A DNA stretch of 64,000 nucleotides from Allacma fusca (lineage: Eukaryota > Arthropoda > Collembola > Symphypleona > Sminthuridae). The notes below the pieces were generated by a model. The model ran no database searches. It was given only the letters and a program-made list of their open reading frames with translations, and had not been told where the DNA came from. Location of the stretch: the NCBI GenBank assembly GCA_947179485.1, contig OX359248.1, positions 50,106,386-50,170,385 of the forward strand, written 5' to 3'. Shown piece by piece: positions 12,501 through 27,500 of the stretch. The translations under genes were made by a program, and so were the position numbers. The stretch's first letter is position 1. Each line of letters opens with the position of its first letter.

Positions 12501-15500
12501 CCGAAATTTGTTTGAACTCTGGACGCTTTATGGAGATGAAGGCTCGCACGAGCGTAAAATCTGGAGCTATTTCCCTCGAAAACAGTTTTCACTGGAAGAC
12601 GGGCACAATCACAGGGTCATTATATAATTACTCGAGAGCATTTAAATCCTAGCAAGGCCACGCAGTTGTTTCCCTGTGCCCATTGTCCCATGAACTTCTG
12701 GGGAGATGTGAGTGACCTCATTATTGTGAAAGTCATTGGCGGAACCATTACTTGAAAGGAGCCAGGGCTTGAGACAAAGGTGAAACCACCATTCCACATA
12801 ATTCCAACCAAATTGTTATTGTAGGAATCATTCCTGGCATTAATTATATGGCTCCTGAATTACAGTCAACTCTCATCTGCACAGCGCCCCTTAAAAAAAT
12901 CTACTAATTTTTCCTACAAATCCTATGCTTTTGTACGGGAAAAATATTCAGTGCATATTTTTGTATCAGCAGATTTGTTGACATGGCTGTTATAAAGAGA
13001 TTTTATTGTATGCAAAAATTAAGGTTATAAAAAAAAATTGATTGTATGAAAGTCGTATAGTTTGAGGCTTGGCTGTGTTTTAAAATATGGCAATTTAAGA
13101 TAGAAATATATGGACGGAAAAAGAATCTGGAGGGACCCCGTACACTGGGTTTTGAGAGTGGAAGGAGCCTGTGAATGGGGAAAAGTGATGCGATTAAAAA
13201 TAAAACTCACGGGTTTTCCAGTACGCGAGAACGGACGCAAATGCAGCAATCACAGCAAGCCCAGCAATGATGACGGGGATGATAAGAGTGAGATTGGCGT
13301 AGAAAGGAGAGTAATCTCGGACCATGTTCTTCGTTGTAACGTCCACAGCTGGCATTTCTACACAAAATAAAAACCCACAATTTTAAACATTACCATAATT
13401 ATGTCCTCCATCCTCCAAACGAGAGACATCAAAATCCAGGACAATGCTAATGAGGCTTTAACATTCCCTATAAGAACATTCAAATAGTAGTATATGTAGA
13501 TATGTACAGGCTATAAGAAACCCTTTATAGAAAAAAATCGTCGGTTAAATGATTAGCGGGACGGGAATATATGACACAATTTGTTTACGTAAGGAACATT
13601 TAAACAGTGTATTTTAATTTTGGCTCGAGTCAAAAACTTTGGATAGGTTTTAGAAGAATACAAATTCGAATGAAGGACTGTTTTAATTATTAACTCAATT
13701 AAAGACTAGTTACCTTGAAGGGGTACAAAGCCAAAGTTTCAATAGAACAGTTCTAATCGTAATCTAGCTGTTTTTAATGGTAATGCCCTTAATGAACGTA
13801 GTGTACTGACCTTATTTAGAAAAATCATTGACCTACTGACCTTAATCAGAAACATCATTGACCTAAATTAGGAAAATCATTGACCTACTGACCTAAATCA
13901 GAAAAATCATTGACCGAAATTAGGAAAATCATTGACCTACTGACCTTAATCGGAAACATCATTGACCTAAATTAGGAAAATTATTGACCTACAGACCTTG
14001 ATCAGAAAAATCATTGACCGTAATTAGGAAAATCATTGACCTACTGACCTAAATCAGAATAATCATTGAACTATTGACCTAAATCAGAAAAAATATTGAA
14101 ATTAATTAGAAAAATCGTTGACCTACTGACCTTAATCAAAACAAGAATCATTGATCTACTTACCTTAATCGAAAAAATCATTGACCTACTGAGTTTTATC
14201 AGAAATATCATTGATCTTAATTGGAAAATTATTGACCTACTGACCTTACTCAGAAAAATCATTGACCTAGATTAGAAAAATCATTGACCTAGATTAGAAA
14301 AATCATTGACCTAGATTAGAAAAATCATTGACCTAGATTAGAAAAATCATTGACCTAGATTAGAAAAATCATTGACCTAGATTAGAAAAATCATTGACCT
14401 AGATTAGAAAAATCATTGACCTAGATTAGAAAAATCATTGACCTAGATTAGAAAAATCATTGACCTAGATTAGAAAAATCATTGACCTAGATTAGAAAAA
14501 TCATTGACCTAGATTAGAAAAATCATTGACCTAGATTAGAAAAATCATTGACCTAGATTAGAAAAATCATTGACCTAGATTAGAAAAATCATTGACCTAG
14601 ATTAGAAAAATCATTGACCTAGATTAGAAAAATCATTGACCTAGATTAGAAAAATCATTGACCTAGATTAGAAAAATCATTGACCTAGATTAGAAAAATC
14701 ATTGACCTAGATTAGAAAAATCATTGACCTAGATTAGAAAAATTATTGACCTAGATTAGAAAAATTATTGACCTAGATTAGAAAAATTATTGACCTAGAT
14801 TAGAAAAATTATTGACCTAGATTAGAAAAATCATTGACCTTGATTAGAAAATCACTGACGTGCTGACCATAATTAAAAAATCTTTGACCCAATGACCTTA
14901 ATAAAAAAATCATTCTTCGAATTTCTAATTAATGCTTTTAATTATAGTTTTTTGACATATTGCTCTCGGTAGAAATATCGTTAAACTATTGAAATTTGGA
15001 CAAAGAATTTTACGGTGCTCTGATTTGGAAACCCAGTGACCTTAATTCAACATGATTGATTTAATTGCTTAATTGGAAAAATCGTTCACCGTTTGAAAAT
15101 TGGAAAAATTATTGACCCGTAGAAGTTAATTTCAAAACTCTTGGACCTATTAGCTTTTAAGCAAATGAGCGACTCCTGCCCAACAAGTATAGTTCTTAAC
15201 CAATTGACCTACTGAACTTTTTTTGAAATATTTTTGAACTTTTGACCTAGAACAAAATCATTGAATTCATCTTATTTAAAGATTCCGCTGTCCTGTTGAC
15301 CTGAATTTTAGAATCCTTGACTTTTCGATTGTAAACAAATTAAAAAATCTTTAACCAATTAACCAAAAACAAATATTTCGGGCTGAAACAGTGTCTCTAT
15401 GAAAATATATAGAACTACTATCCAACAATTAAAAATTCGTCGTAATTCCTGATCCCTACTGGGAATATCGTTGATTAATTGACCTGAATTGGGACATTTA

Positions 15501-18500
15501 TTGACCTACTCTTTTTTAATTGAAATATTGCTAGATTATTGACCCACAATTGAAAAATCATTGAGCTGCTGCCCTTTGATGAAAACAAGTAGCGATATAT
15601 TGACCCTCCTTGAACAAAATTACTTGACCCATTTTGACCTAAGATTTACAAACATTTTTGACCTTAATTTTACCCAACCATAAATTTTTTTTGCAAAATG
15701 TTATATTCAAAATTTGACCTGGCTCGCTTAGGCAAATATCTAATCCAAATGGGGTCGCACTGCACCCCATACTCAAGTAAAATCTCAGCTGTAATACTCT
15801 ACGCTATAAAATTTACCTGACCCCCATTTGACCCAAATTAAACCCAATCCTGCCCTTAGCTCTAACTCCATTGTTAACAAGCATTCCCAAGTCTCACTCA
15901 CTCTGGCCAGGGCGCTTCACAAAGGATTTATGTCAATTGGTCGGAAAAGGGCTATATGCACAAAATATGCGGGAATTTTCAAACATTTGAAAAATTCCTC
16001 AGCAAATGAAAAGGTCCCTAATATAATATGACGGTGACTCCCATATTTTGAAGAGGAGAGTGTAATTATAATTGATAAAAAGATTCCTTGAATAGCTTCC
16101 TTGATGACATACCTCCGTATCGATTGAGGGTGACAAAAGAGAATCGAGCCGTGTTCGAAGCGGAGTATCCAAATGTTGTGATAAGAATCTCATACGACGT
16201 TCCTTCCTTCAGACCTCCCATTGAATGCTCATTTCTGAACGGGATTTGCTCCTCTTTCCCTGCTTCAATGAATTTAATGGAAAAATCCTTACAGTTCAAC
16301 AAAATCAATCAGTTCCACAAGAAAAAAACACAGTACACATAAAAAAAAACCCCAAAGGAAAACTTTTTTTTAGAACAAATCCTGGAGCCCCCAAAAAAGG
16401 ATAAATTTGATGGAGTCAAAAATAAAGAAGAATTTCTTTTGAAACAAATCTCAATTGAAATTGCCTCTTTTAGAAGGATCCTTCGTAACAAACTCAATAC
16501 TGAATCAACTTTTTCTCTTTCAAATGTCCTCAATACGTCCGTATCTGTTAGCACAGGTAATCTCAAAGTTCACAGAATACAATAATAAGAGAATCCACTA
16601 CTTCCAGAGTCTTCCACACATTCTGTGCACAAAGTCCCTCAAATCATTTCCTCCCTCAATACATTTAGAAAATTAACGCTTTTTAAAAATATTTGCATCT
16701 TCAAAATTTTAAAAAACATCTACATTTTCGTCTTAAAATTTTTTTAAAACATCTACATTTTGGTCTTAAAAATTTTAAAAACATTCACAATTTCGTCTTC
16801 AAAATTTTAAAACAATTCATATTTTCGTCTTTAAAATTGTAAAAACATTTGCGTCATTAAAATTTTAAAAACATTTTCGTCTTAAAAATTTTAAAAACAT
16901 TTACATTTTCGTCTTCAAAATTTTAAAAAACATTTACATTTTCGTCTTCAAAATTTTAAAAAACATTTACATTTTCGTCACATAAGATTTTAAAAACAAA
17001 TTACGCTAAACGGGAATTTCAAATACAATGTGCAATTTATGACGCTACAACGGACCCTTTTAGAAAGACTGCCGGGAAGATTTGAAACGAGTCTGAAAGC
17101 CAATAGGAACTAGCAAAAAGGACTCACCAGGCAGCCAATCAGGGAGCTGGCTTTCCCGAATCGACACTGAGAAAGACGTTGTGGGACAGAGGCTGGTGTT
17201 GCTATTGAGAGCGTACAAACTGAGCCGGACCGAGGTTGAATTGACAAGGAGCACTTCCTGGGGCGGGGGCATTTGAGCAATCTGATGAGTCACGTGAACA
17301 CTCATCAGTGTGGAATCCCCACTACTCCCTGCATCATTATACGCCGACATGTACACATTCAAGATGGAGCCACAGGGGCAGTTCTGGAATTCAAAAAAAA
17401 ATACTTTTTTTAAAAACGGAAACGTTGCTAAATTTTGTAAACCATACAAATCCTCCTGATTAAAACAGCACCAGTTGACATTACGGGCAACTCGCGAATG
17501 TTTTTAAAAAAAAAATTTCAAGGAGAGAAAAATAAAGGAACATCTTGGGACGGTCTGTCAACAAGAGTTAATGCCATGCGTGGAGAGAATTTGCAATATT
17601 TTTCCCAGAATATTATAAACCCCATTTAATTAACTCATTTCTCATTGAATCCCCTGCAGGGTTATCCTACGCTATTTACTCATACGACTCAATCTAGTTC
17701 CTCTAAAATATTTACATTTTATGCGTACATTTTTATAAAGTACGGACGGAATTTTCGAGTAATATTCCTTCTTCTGAGAAAAAACCTTCGATTTATTCCC
17801 ACCATTATGAGCTAACGAAGATCCTGCTATTTATAAACACTCATCCCACACAAGGTGCTTCTACTGTGACGGGTCCCATTCTGAAATACAAATACGTGGG
17901 ACCATAAAGGGAACACAATGTCTTGTTAGAAAGAACCCTCGGAGACATGCTTGAAATATTTAGCAAGGGATGATATAAAAGGGACAGGAGAAGATCCGCA
18001 TCTTTGATCCCATCTCCTACAAGGGACTCCCCATTGGAAAACATGCGGCGTGCTTGGGCTTATACAGACGCTTGTCACGCCGTATTTACTCCATCCATAT
18101 CATCTCAACTTGAGAAATTCCTCCAACCACCCACATCATCCTTCAACGTCCTCAAAGTTTTGACATGATTTCCTCCCCGAAAACAACGGCACTTGTAAAT
18201 GTCTCCGTTATTAGCATCGATTTACTGTCCTGATAAAACTTCACAACTGTCACATCCCCACCCTCAGAGCTCTTTATAACGGCGCCCTTAAAATCCAACA
18301 ATCTTACAAAAAATCCTTTATCAAAATCCCCAAGAATCCCTCCAAAAAAATTTTTCTCCCTTCTGATGGAGTCCCTTATAACAAGAGTTGACTGCTCACA
18401 TGCAGATGTGTTTACACTTCCCTACTGTACACACATTAGTATGCAACCTGATGCCTATCCTCACACTTGTTCCACTAAAAAGCACCATTACAACACACAG

Positions 18501-21500
18501 CTTTTAGTTCTCTTCCTATCAAAAGCTCCGGGAGAAAGTCTCGCTATAGCGTCCCTCCCCCTCACTAACAAAACTTCCCTGTTGGCATTTTACTGGAACA
18601 TATATTTACTTAGATACGTAAGCTTTCCCAATTCTGTTGCAAATACGTTAGGAATATTTAAACTCGGACCTCCCTGGGAGAAAAGTCACTGTGCATACAA
18701 ATACTAGCTGCTGTAAAGAAGTTCACTCAATTCTTGTTTTTTCCCCAGGAATTATTCCCTCCACATTCCCCTCATTTAAATTCACATTAGATTTCCCACC
18801 ATGCCCATATATGCACCCAGAATGAGTAAGTAAAAATTTCATACATTTTCTCATCTCCCGTTAAAAAAAGGACTTTTTTCCCCATGCGTTCATTTAAAGG
18901 GAAAAATTAGAATTCCTTTTCTTCCTTTCTCTTGTGCGTTCCGAGGGGAAAAGTGTATATGTGTGTGAGTGTGTGTATATGTGTGTGTGTATGTGTGTGT
19001 GTGTGTGTGTGAGTGTGTGTGTGTATGTGTGTGTGTGCGTCTGAGTGTGTGTGTTTTTTATAGTCACGTCCCAAAGTCCCAGGAACCCTTTGTGGAGCTG
19101 GTTAAAAAAGGGGAATAATACGGAGTTCCGTGGGAGTCCTTACCTTTAAAATAAATGAGTGTACATATGGACGTATGTACATAGACTGAGGGAAATCCCA
19201 GACACGTAGTCCGTAATTCTGTTAAAATTTCCCCAACACTTACTCTCCCCAGTAGAAAATAAAATGAGTCAAGGAAACTACAGACTGTAACAATCCCAAT
19301 GGTTTATTTTCTCATGAGACGAGGGCAAGAAATTCAAAGGGACAAATAACTTTTATTCTCTGATCTTTGTCAGTGATGTGGGGAGTTACCAAAGTATGGA
19401 TTACATATGGACAAATATCATGGAGGAAACGCACGGTGGGGAATATGTCACGTATGAAAAGGGACTTGTGTCAGGAACTGAAGCTCCTACAGAGAGATGA
19501 CGTAGAATGTACAGGGCTGGAGAAAGTATCCGTAGAAAAATGAAGATACAAAATCGGTTTAGCCCTCAGCTATAAATAACTCTTTGACCCAATTTTGGAG
19601 GCTATGTTAAATGTGGGAAAGTGCCCACTGAGAACTAAACACGCTGGTAAGGACAAGTGATACAGAATTCAGTGAAAGCGGACTTTCACCTTAAAGTTGA
19701 GAATTAACTTAAAAATTGTTTTTTATGAATTACATGAACCCTGTAATAATTCATTTTTCAGAAAAAATCTCCTTTAATTATTAACATTAACAAGAGAATT
19801 TTATATAAATATAATAGTTAAATTTTGAGGCTCTTCCTGAGCCTTCCTATAGACCGAGTGTACTCTATTGAAAGCAATTCCTTCATAAATTCTGGGAGCC
19901 TCACATTGTCGCACCTCCCCCGATTTTTCACAAACATTTACATCGCTGGAAACAATTTTTTTTTGTTGCTCACACAGTCAAGAGGGAAAGTTTCTAGTGA
20001 CAGTTTGAATTATGACAAAACTTACCTTTTGAGCGTACTATCCTGTGGGCTTTTTATAGGGGCGGAATATATGTATATATATGTATCTACATATGTATAT
20101 AGTACCTTGTCCACACATGATATATGTACATATAGGTGAGTTAATGGCTTTACTATTGAGTTCCTTTTTTTTGGAAGAGCCCCAAAACTCCATAGCTTTA
20201 TGAAAAACTTCCCACTTTCCTTTGATCCTTTATTTACTCCTAAAGTTCTTCATAAATACAGAAACTTCTATTTATAACTGAAGCCCGAGACAACAATAAA
20301 ATATTTCTGGGAAACTGCTGAAACGAAAAAAAAAATATACGTAGATATGCAAAGTAAGCGGGACATGTGGAACACAAATTTCTGGTCCTAACAGTGCAAT
20401 CTCCCTCCACAACTTTAAGAAAATTAACTCTTTTAAACTGAAAAATATGACAAGGATTCCTGGGAAAAAACGATTTAGGAATTCAATTAATTACCCTCAA
20501 AGTATAATTCTTGGCCGTGGGTAACAAGTCAATTTTCCTCCACTCCTGGATGGAGCCCAAACTCCGGTAAAATACAGTAAATCCCAAGGGAGAGTCATCC
20601 TCGTCCCGAGAGACAGGAACAGTCCAGGACAAAATTATATTCCGATTTTCAAGTCGGAACTCTAAATTGGGCACGGCTGGGACTCCTGCAAATGTTAAAA
20701 AAAATTATAAGCACGTATGGAAAATATGAGTACTTTGTGACGTGGGAAAATTTTGAGATTTTTAGCCCACAAATTTGCAATTTTTTTTTATTTATTTTGG
20801 GGTGAAACAAATACGCTCTTTTGGATGGGATTTTTCATGACAGCAGCGCGTACAAAAAGAGAAAAAAAAGAAGTGTGGATATGCAGGGTTCTCGAAATCA
20901 ATTTTAAATCCGTAGTGTAGAGTATTTTAAAGGAAAATATTTTTTTATTTTTTATTTGTTCAATAGTTTTCATTGACATTTTTAGAAAGTAATGGAAAAT
21001 TTGGCATGGGTACCAAATGGTATGTGGGAGGGTGAGAGAGATTTTGTGGGGTTTTGTACAGGGAGGAGAAGACCCCTGGTTTGGGAACTTATGGTGGGTA
21101 GGAAAGGATGACTGGAATGTGTGGATTTGGGGAAAACATGTGTGAGGATGATATGGGGAGAGGAAGGAAAGGGGCGTGGGAAAGTACAGGGATATTGCCC
21201 GGATGTGTGCTTCAACACGATCGTCCGACTTGAGCAAGAAAGGGGACGAAGAACAAAGTAATAAACGAAGGAAAGCTTGGCAAGGTTTTTTGCAGACCCA
21301 CGCCAGAATCAAAAGATACTTAAGATCAGCACTTGTGACAAAAGTGGAAGGAAATTTACCAGTGTTATGGGAGCAAGTAGCAATGCATTGGCAAAGTCTA
21401 AAGGGGAAAGTAAATTCCGTAGACAAATTATAGAGCTCCTTTCAAACCTCGTGCCGAACTTTATTCAAATTTTGGAGTTTGGTATGTATTCTGGATGTGA

Positions 21501-24500
21501 CCTGTACTTGAACTGAACTTGACCTTAACTTGACCGGAAACAAAATCAGATTATACTTGACCTGGCATGACTTGGATTGGACTTGAGTTGAGCTTGAGCT
21601 CAACTTGTCTTGACCGATCTTCGACTAGACTGGAGTTTGACCTTAACTTGAGTTCACCGACCTTTGACAACACTTGACTGGAACTTTAAATTCAATTTAA
21701 GCTGAATGAATGGAAACATGACTTGAACTTTGTTTCAACTTGACTAGAATAAACGTCAATTTTGGTTTAGCTCGACTTGATCTGAAATAGCCTCACATTG
21801 AATTTATCTTGAATAACTCAACTTAGCCTGAATTATTCTATACTTGAGTTAAACTTAATATTTTCTAAAATAGATTACTGGACCTAAACTTGAATTCAAG
21901 ATTACTGGACCTAAGCTTGAATTGAAGATTACTGGATGTAAACTTGAGTTAAAGATTACTTGACCTAAACTTGAATTGAACTCCACTTGACCTAAACTTG
22001 AATTGAACTCCACTTGACCTAAACTTGAATTGAAATCCACTTGACCTAAACTTGAATTGAACTCCACTTGACCTAAACTTGAATTGAACTCCACTTGACC
22101 TAAACTTGAATTGAACTTCACTTGATCTAAACTTGAATTGAACTCTACTTGACCTAAACTTGAGTTGAAGATTACTTGACCTAAACGTGAGTTGAAGATT
22201 ACTTGACCTAAACGTGAGCTGAACTTCATTTGACCTAAAATGATCGAAAATTGGCCTGAACTTAAATACAACATCACCTAAATGTATTACCAACTCACAA
22301 TATAAATATGGATATATATACTTCATCTAAACCAAGCATGATATTCAATTGCAAAAAATGCCTTCAAATTGACCAAAATTTGATGGAAAAATCGCCCCCA
22401 ATAATAGAAACTGACCTGTACTTGACCTTAATTGACCTCACTTAGAATTAAACTCAAATTCACCTTCACTTGCTTCATGTGAATAACAAATTGACTTGAA
22501 CATAAACCAACATGACATATACCTAATTCACACACAATTTGACCTCCGGTCTTCATAAACTTGACCCAGACTGGCGTTAACTAGGACTTTACTCAGTTTC
22601 CTACTCGACTTGAACTTAATCTAAGAAATATGATGTCATTTTCTTTGGGCTATAAGTTTAGCTAAGATAAAAGGCCAAGTGGAACACAAGAATCACCCTA
22701 ACCTCCTTCTATTACCTTCAATCCTCATTCGAACTATACCCTACCTCTGTATGACCTGCAGCAGTCCATGCTCAAAGGGAACTCTGGTATGGAGAATCAA
22801 TGTGTCAATACTGTTTATGGGAGAGGAAAACTTTGCCCTTTTACATTGACAAAACATCGCCGTCGAGTGAAGCATCATACATTCTCGAGCCTCCTATAAC
22901 TCACCATACACGTACATATAACTGCACTACACCAATACTGTATTTGCTCCAACTATAAGCAGGGATACCGGAAATATTTACCAACCTCCCTAGCCCCCAC
23001 AAAATGTACAGTGACCACGAAACAGCCAATCACCAAGTGTGCACTATCATCCAGATTTTCTTACATTTGTTTCTTTGACCCAAAAACATTTTTGGGTCAC
23101 AAACCTTAAGAAAAGTAAAATGTGTGACCCTCAAAATCCAGAAACGTTAGTAATATTAACTTCAACGATTACATTAAAAAATCTCAATTTTTATACCCCT
23201 GTGACCGGAAATTTTGACCTAGACCAATTAAACAAAAATAACAAAATCAGGCTGGAAAGTTTCCTCAGGGAAACTTACCACGCATATTTCACAATTATTT
23301 CCAACTTGGGCTACAATATAGTTAATTTTAAATTTCGTTAAATTCCTAGATTTTCATCCCATGTTTGACCCTTTTGACCCCGCAAATACTGACCTAGGTC
23401 AATAAAAATATTTCTCCAAAATTTGCGGATTTCAAAGCAATGCTAGTAATCATTATTACAATAATATTTCGTTTCCTCAATACATTTTCCACGTTATTTC
23501 CTGTTTTTGACCCCTCTGACCCGAAATCGTGACCTAGGTCACTGACAAATTACCTAGAATTTCTGAATGGAGCGTTACAACCGGAATGTTTGGAAATGTT
23601 TTGCAATTAGGTCATTCATAGCGACTTTGTTTAATATATTTACTATTTGAAATCCCTTGACCAGGTAGCGCCAGGAAACATTGACCCCTGTGACCGAAAA
23701 TCCTGACCAATGAAAATATTTTCATAAAATTTTGAAGTTTGCACAAAATAAAATATATATTGGTATTATTTTGGAGGAACACAACTATTTTATAAAGCTA
23801 ATAAGGGCTAGAGAAAAAGGTGTAAATATCTCAGCCATCCTTGTTCACGCAGATAAAATATATGAATTAGGTTTACAAGCACGTTCAATATGACGTGCAA
23901 AACTGGGGAAAACAATTTCTACCATAAGATCTGGGATTGGAGATTTTTCTCAGAAGTTTTGGGTGTCGCATATGAAGTAAATATAGAAATGATGGATTCA
24001 TACCTTTGACCTTGAGGGTGTAAGTTACCATGCCATTGACAAGTGCTTGTGTGGCAGGGTCTGGTTGACATGTGTAGTTCCCAGCGTCGGATTTCCTCAC
24101 TGAGACAAATATCAACTCGTTCTGGCCAGGCTTGATGAAGGCATTCCCAGACATTGGCACGGGCTTCCCCCCATTGGTGGTCCATCGAACCATAGGCATG
24201 AACACGGACGAGCTGGCTGGGAGCCCAATCACACCACAATGCAGACTTAGGGCTTGACCTCCGTAGACCTCTATCACTCGAGACTGTCCAACTACTCGTC
24301 CTTCCACTACAACAAAGAATCAAATTCAGGAATAATTATTTGCAAAAAATAAACTACTAAAAATATTCCTACAAGCCTGCTGAGTCTTAAATGCGGAATT
24401 GCCCTTGTCAGAAGAAAAATAATTATTTCAGAAGAGGAATGTTCCAAAATAATTTTTTCCCTAAAGAGTCGGTACTAACGCAAGGGGCTCTCTAATTGGA

Positions 24501-27500
24501 AGGGAAGGAACACCCGATGCGTTATAATAGAGGGAAACCTCGTTATAACGTCCCTTTGAAGGGTTTTATAGGGAAAATTTACATGTACACCCAAAAACGT
24601 TGTCCATAAAAAACCACTATACGGGAAATTTTTTTGAGGTAAAACTTTTTCAACCTAACCATATTTGAAGCCAAAAAATTTCCAACACAATAATTTTCCT
24701 AAAATTTGCTGAATATACATATATGGGACGTAGTTACCCATTGGTGGAGGGGCGAGGACAATTTGAGCGGATGGAGCACTTTCTCCTTTGCTATTTGATG
24801 CCGTCATCCAAAATACATATTTGTGTCTTGTGAGGTCCAATTGGTTCTCCAAAAAATGCACAGCTGATGGTGAGATTTTCCTTTTGCTCTCAAAAGCGTC
24901 CGTTTGCCCTTCAACGATCCTGAAAGTAAAAAAAAAACGTCCCCGTACGCCACATTGTTAACGTACCATAATGTTACACATGACGGGAGAGAGGAAGGTT
25001 TTTTAATGGCTAAACTTTTTATGAGCTTAAGTTATAGCTCAACGTCTGTATATATGCATATTCTTTAAGGTTACCAGGTGACCCATATTATTTTCTCCTC
25101 TGTATAGCCCCGAACAAGTGAAGAATTCAAAACATTTCAAATTTTCTGTGATACAATTTATTTTCTACACTTTATTGAAACAATATTTTGCAATGTTTTT
25201 ATGAAAATTAATTATGTTATTCAATTGTTACTTATATTAAGCACAACTGGGCTGGTTTCCCACGTACAATCCAAAATTTGAATTAAACTGTTGACTAAAT
25301 TGTAAACAAGATTTTTTAAAACATTTTCGGCACGATTTGCAATAACATTTTCAGCACAATTTGCAATAACATTTTCAGCACAATCTGCAATAACATTTTC
25401 AGAAAAATTTGCAAGAAAAATTGTCAGCACAATTTGCAACAAAATTGTCAGCACAATTTGCAACAAAGATGTCAGCACAATTTGCAACAAAATTTTGGAC
25501 ACAATTTGAAACAAAATTTTCAGTACAATTTACAAGGAAATGGTTAGTACCATTTCCACAAAATTTTCCGTACATCTTGCAACAAAATTTTCCGTACAAC
25601 TTGCAACAAAATTTTCCGTACAACTTGCAACAAAATTTTCCTTACAATTTGCAACAAAATTTTCAGTACAATTTACAAGGAAATTTTCCGTACAATTTGC
25701 AACAAAATTTTCCTTACAATTTGCAACAAAATTTTCCTTACAATTTGCAACAAAATTTTCCTTACAATTTGCAACAAAATTTTCCTTACAATTTGCAACA
25801 AAATTTACAGTACAATTTACAAGGAAATTTTCCGTACAATTTACAAGGAAATTTTCCGTACAATTTGCAACAAAATTTTCCGTACAATTTGCAACAAAAT
25901 TTTCCGTACAATTTGCAACAAAATTTTCCGTACAATTTGCAACAAAATTTTCCGTACAATTTGCAACAAAATTTTCCGTACAATTTGCAACAAAATTTTC
26001 CGTACAATTTGCAACAAAATTTTGGACACAATTTGCAACAAAATTTTCAGTTCAATTTACAACAAAATTTTCAGTTCAATTTACAACAAAATTTTCAGTA
26101 CAATTTGCAACAACATTTTCAGTACCATTTGCAATGAAATTTTTAGTAACATCTGCAAAACAATTTTTAGTTAAATTTGCAATAAAATTTGGTTTAAAAT
26201 TTTATTGCAATTTGCTACCGAGTTTGTGGTAAGAAATACTATTTCCGCATCCAAAATATGGGCAATTGACGAGAAAATATTATCGGCTACCTTCTCCTAA
26301 GAGATCGTATATTTTGCACCCGAATTTTCTCTACGGAATACAGACGCATCCAGCCCATATAAGTTTTTTAACACTGTATTTTTGAACCAGCTGGTAAAGA
26401 GGAGCACGAGAGCATGGTAAAAAAGGTTAAACATACCGAAAATAAACTGTGTAATGCGTCAAGACCCCATTGGGCCTTCTCGGAGGAACCCAATTGAGGT
26501 AAACGGACTTCTCACTACTTGCGTATCCCACCACGTCTCCAGGCGAACTTGGAACTGCCAACGTAAAGTATTAATCATGTCATTATTTCCTTACACATGA
26601 ACCTCACATCCTACACATCTCAAAAATTTCCCCCAAAAAACTCTTTAATAAAAATATTACCCGAAAAAATTCATAAAAAATGAAATGCTCAAAAACTTTT
26701 TCATTCCTTTAAAAGTATCCATTATAGGAATATTACACTGTATATGAACATACATCATATTTGTTATTCTTAGCACCAATTCTCTGAATTAGGGTTCATT
26801 GTAACTCCCATAGAGAAACTTTTGTAGGTTGCTCACACCTATTATATATCATCAGGGGCAATGGGAGATTTTTATACATTAAAATTTTACCCCAGCCCTG
26901 ATTGTAACTTACCATCCTCAAGAGTTCTGCAAAATACAGCGGTCCATTCGTAGCTCTCCCCAGCATTGTTGACGGGTGTGATATGAATGCTGTAATTAGT
27001 ATTTGGCATCAATCCACTTAGAACAGTCGTGAGTCCAGAAGTTTGATGAATTTCAGCGAATCCTAAGGTCCCAGAATAATTTCATTAATTCATACCCCTC
27101 AAGGATTTTGTGCGAGAATTTGAATAATTTTATTCTTGTCAAAGAGACATTTTTCATCTCATATTTTCCTCGGAAAAAATTCCGAATGAATATCCCTTTT
27201 GATTGGCATCCATTATTTTGGTGGAGGTTCAATCTGTAAAACCTGTGCTTTGAATTTTTAAAAATAGAGAATGTACAGGGACCCCCTAGTTATTTATCGA
27301 TAATTTTTTTATTCTTTCTTACAAACTCGTGTTTACAATCAAGAGGGGAAAATGTAGATAAAAAACGTGAAAATTATTTGAAAATTGGACGTGAAAATTT
27401 ATGGGCCAAATTTTTAATAACTTTGGAAACCAAATGTATGTATATCAAATTTTGTTTAAAATTGTTTATGCAAAAGAGCTCTGATTTTATTTGGCGGGAA

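Noticed and set aside
25409-26232. Overlapping plus-strand open frames of 242 and 230 residues (QNFPYNLQ and TKFSVQFA repeats)
   Set aside because: They are made by a 24-bp tandem repeat that leaves several frames open on both strands. No start context, splice signal or non-repeat sequence supports a protein.
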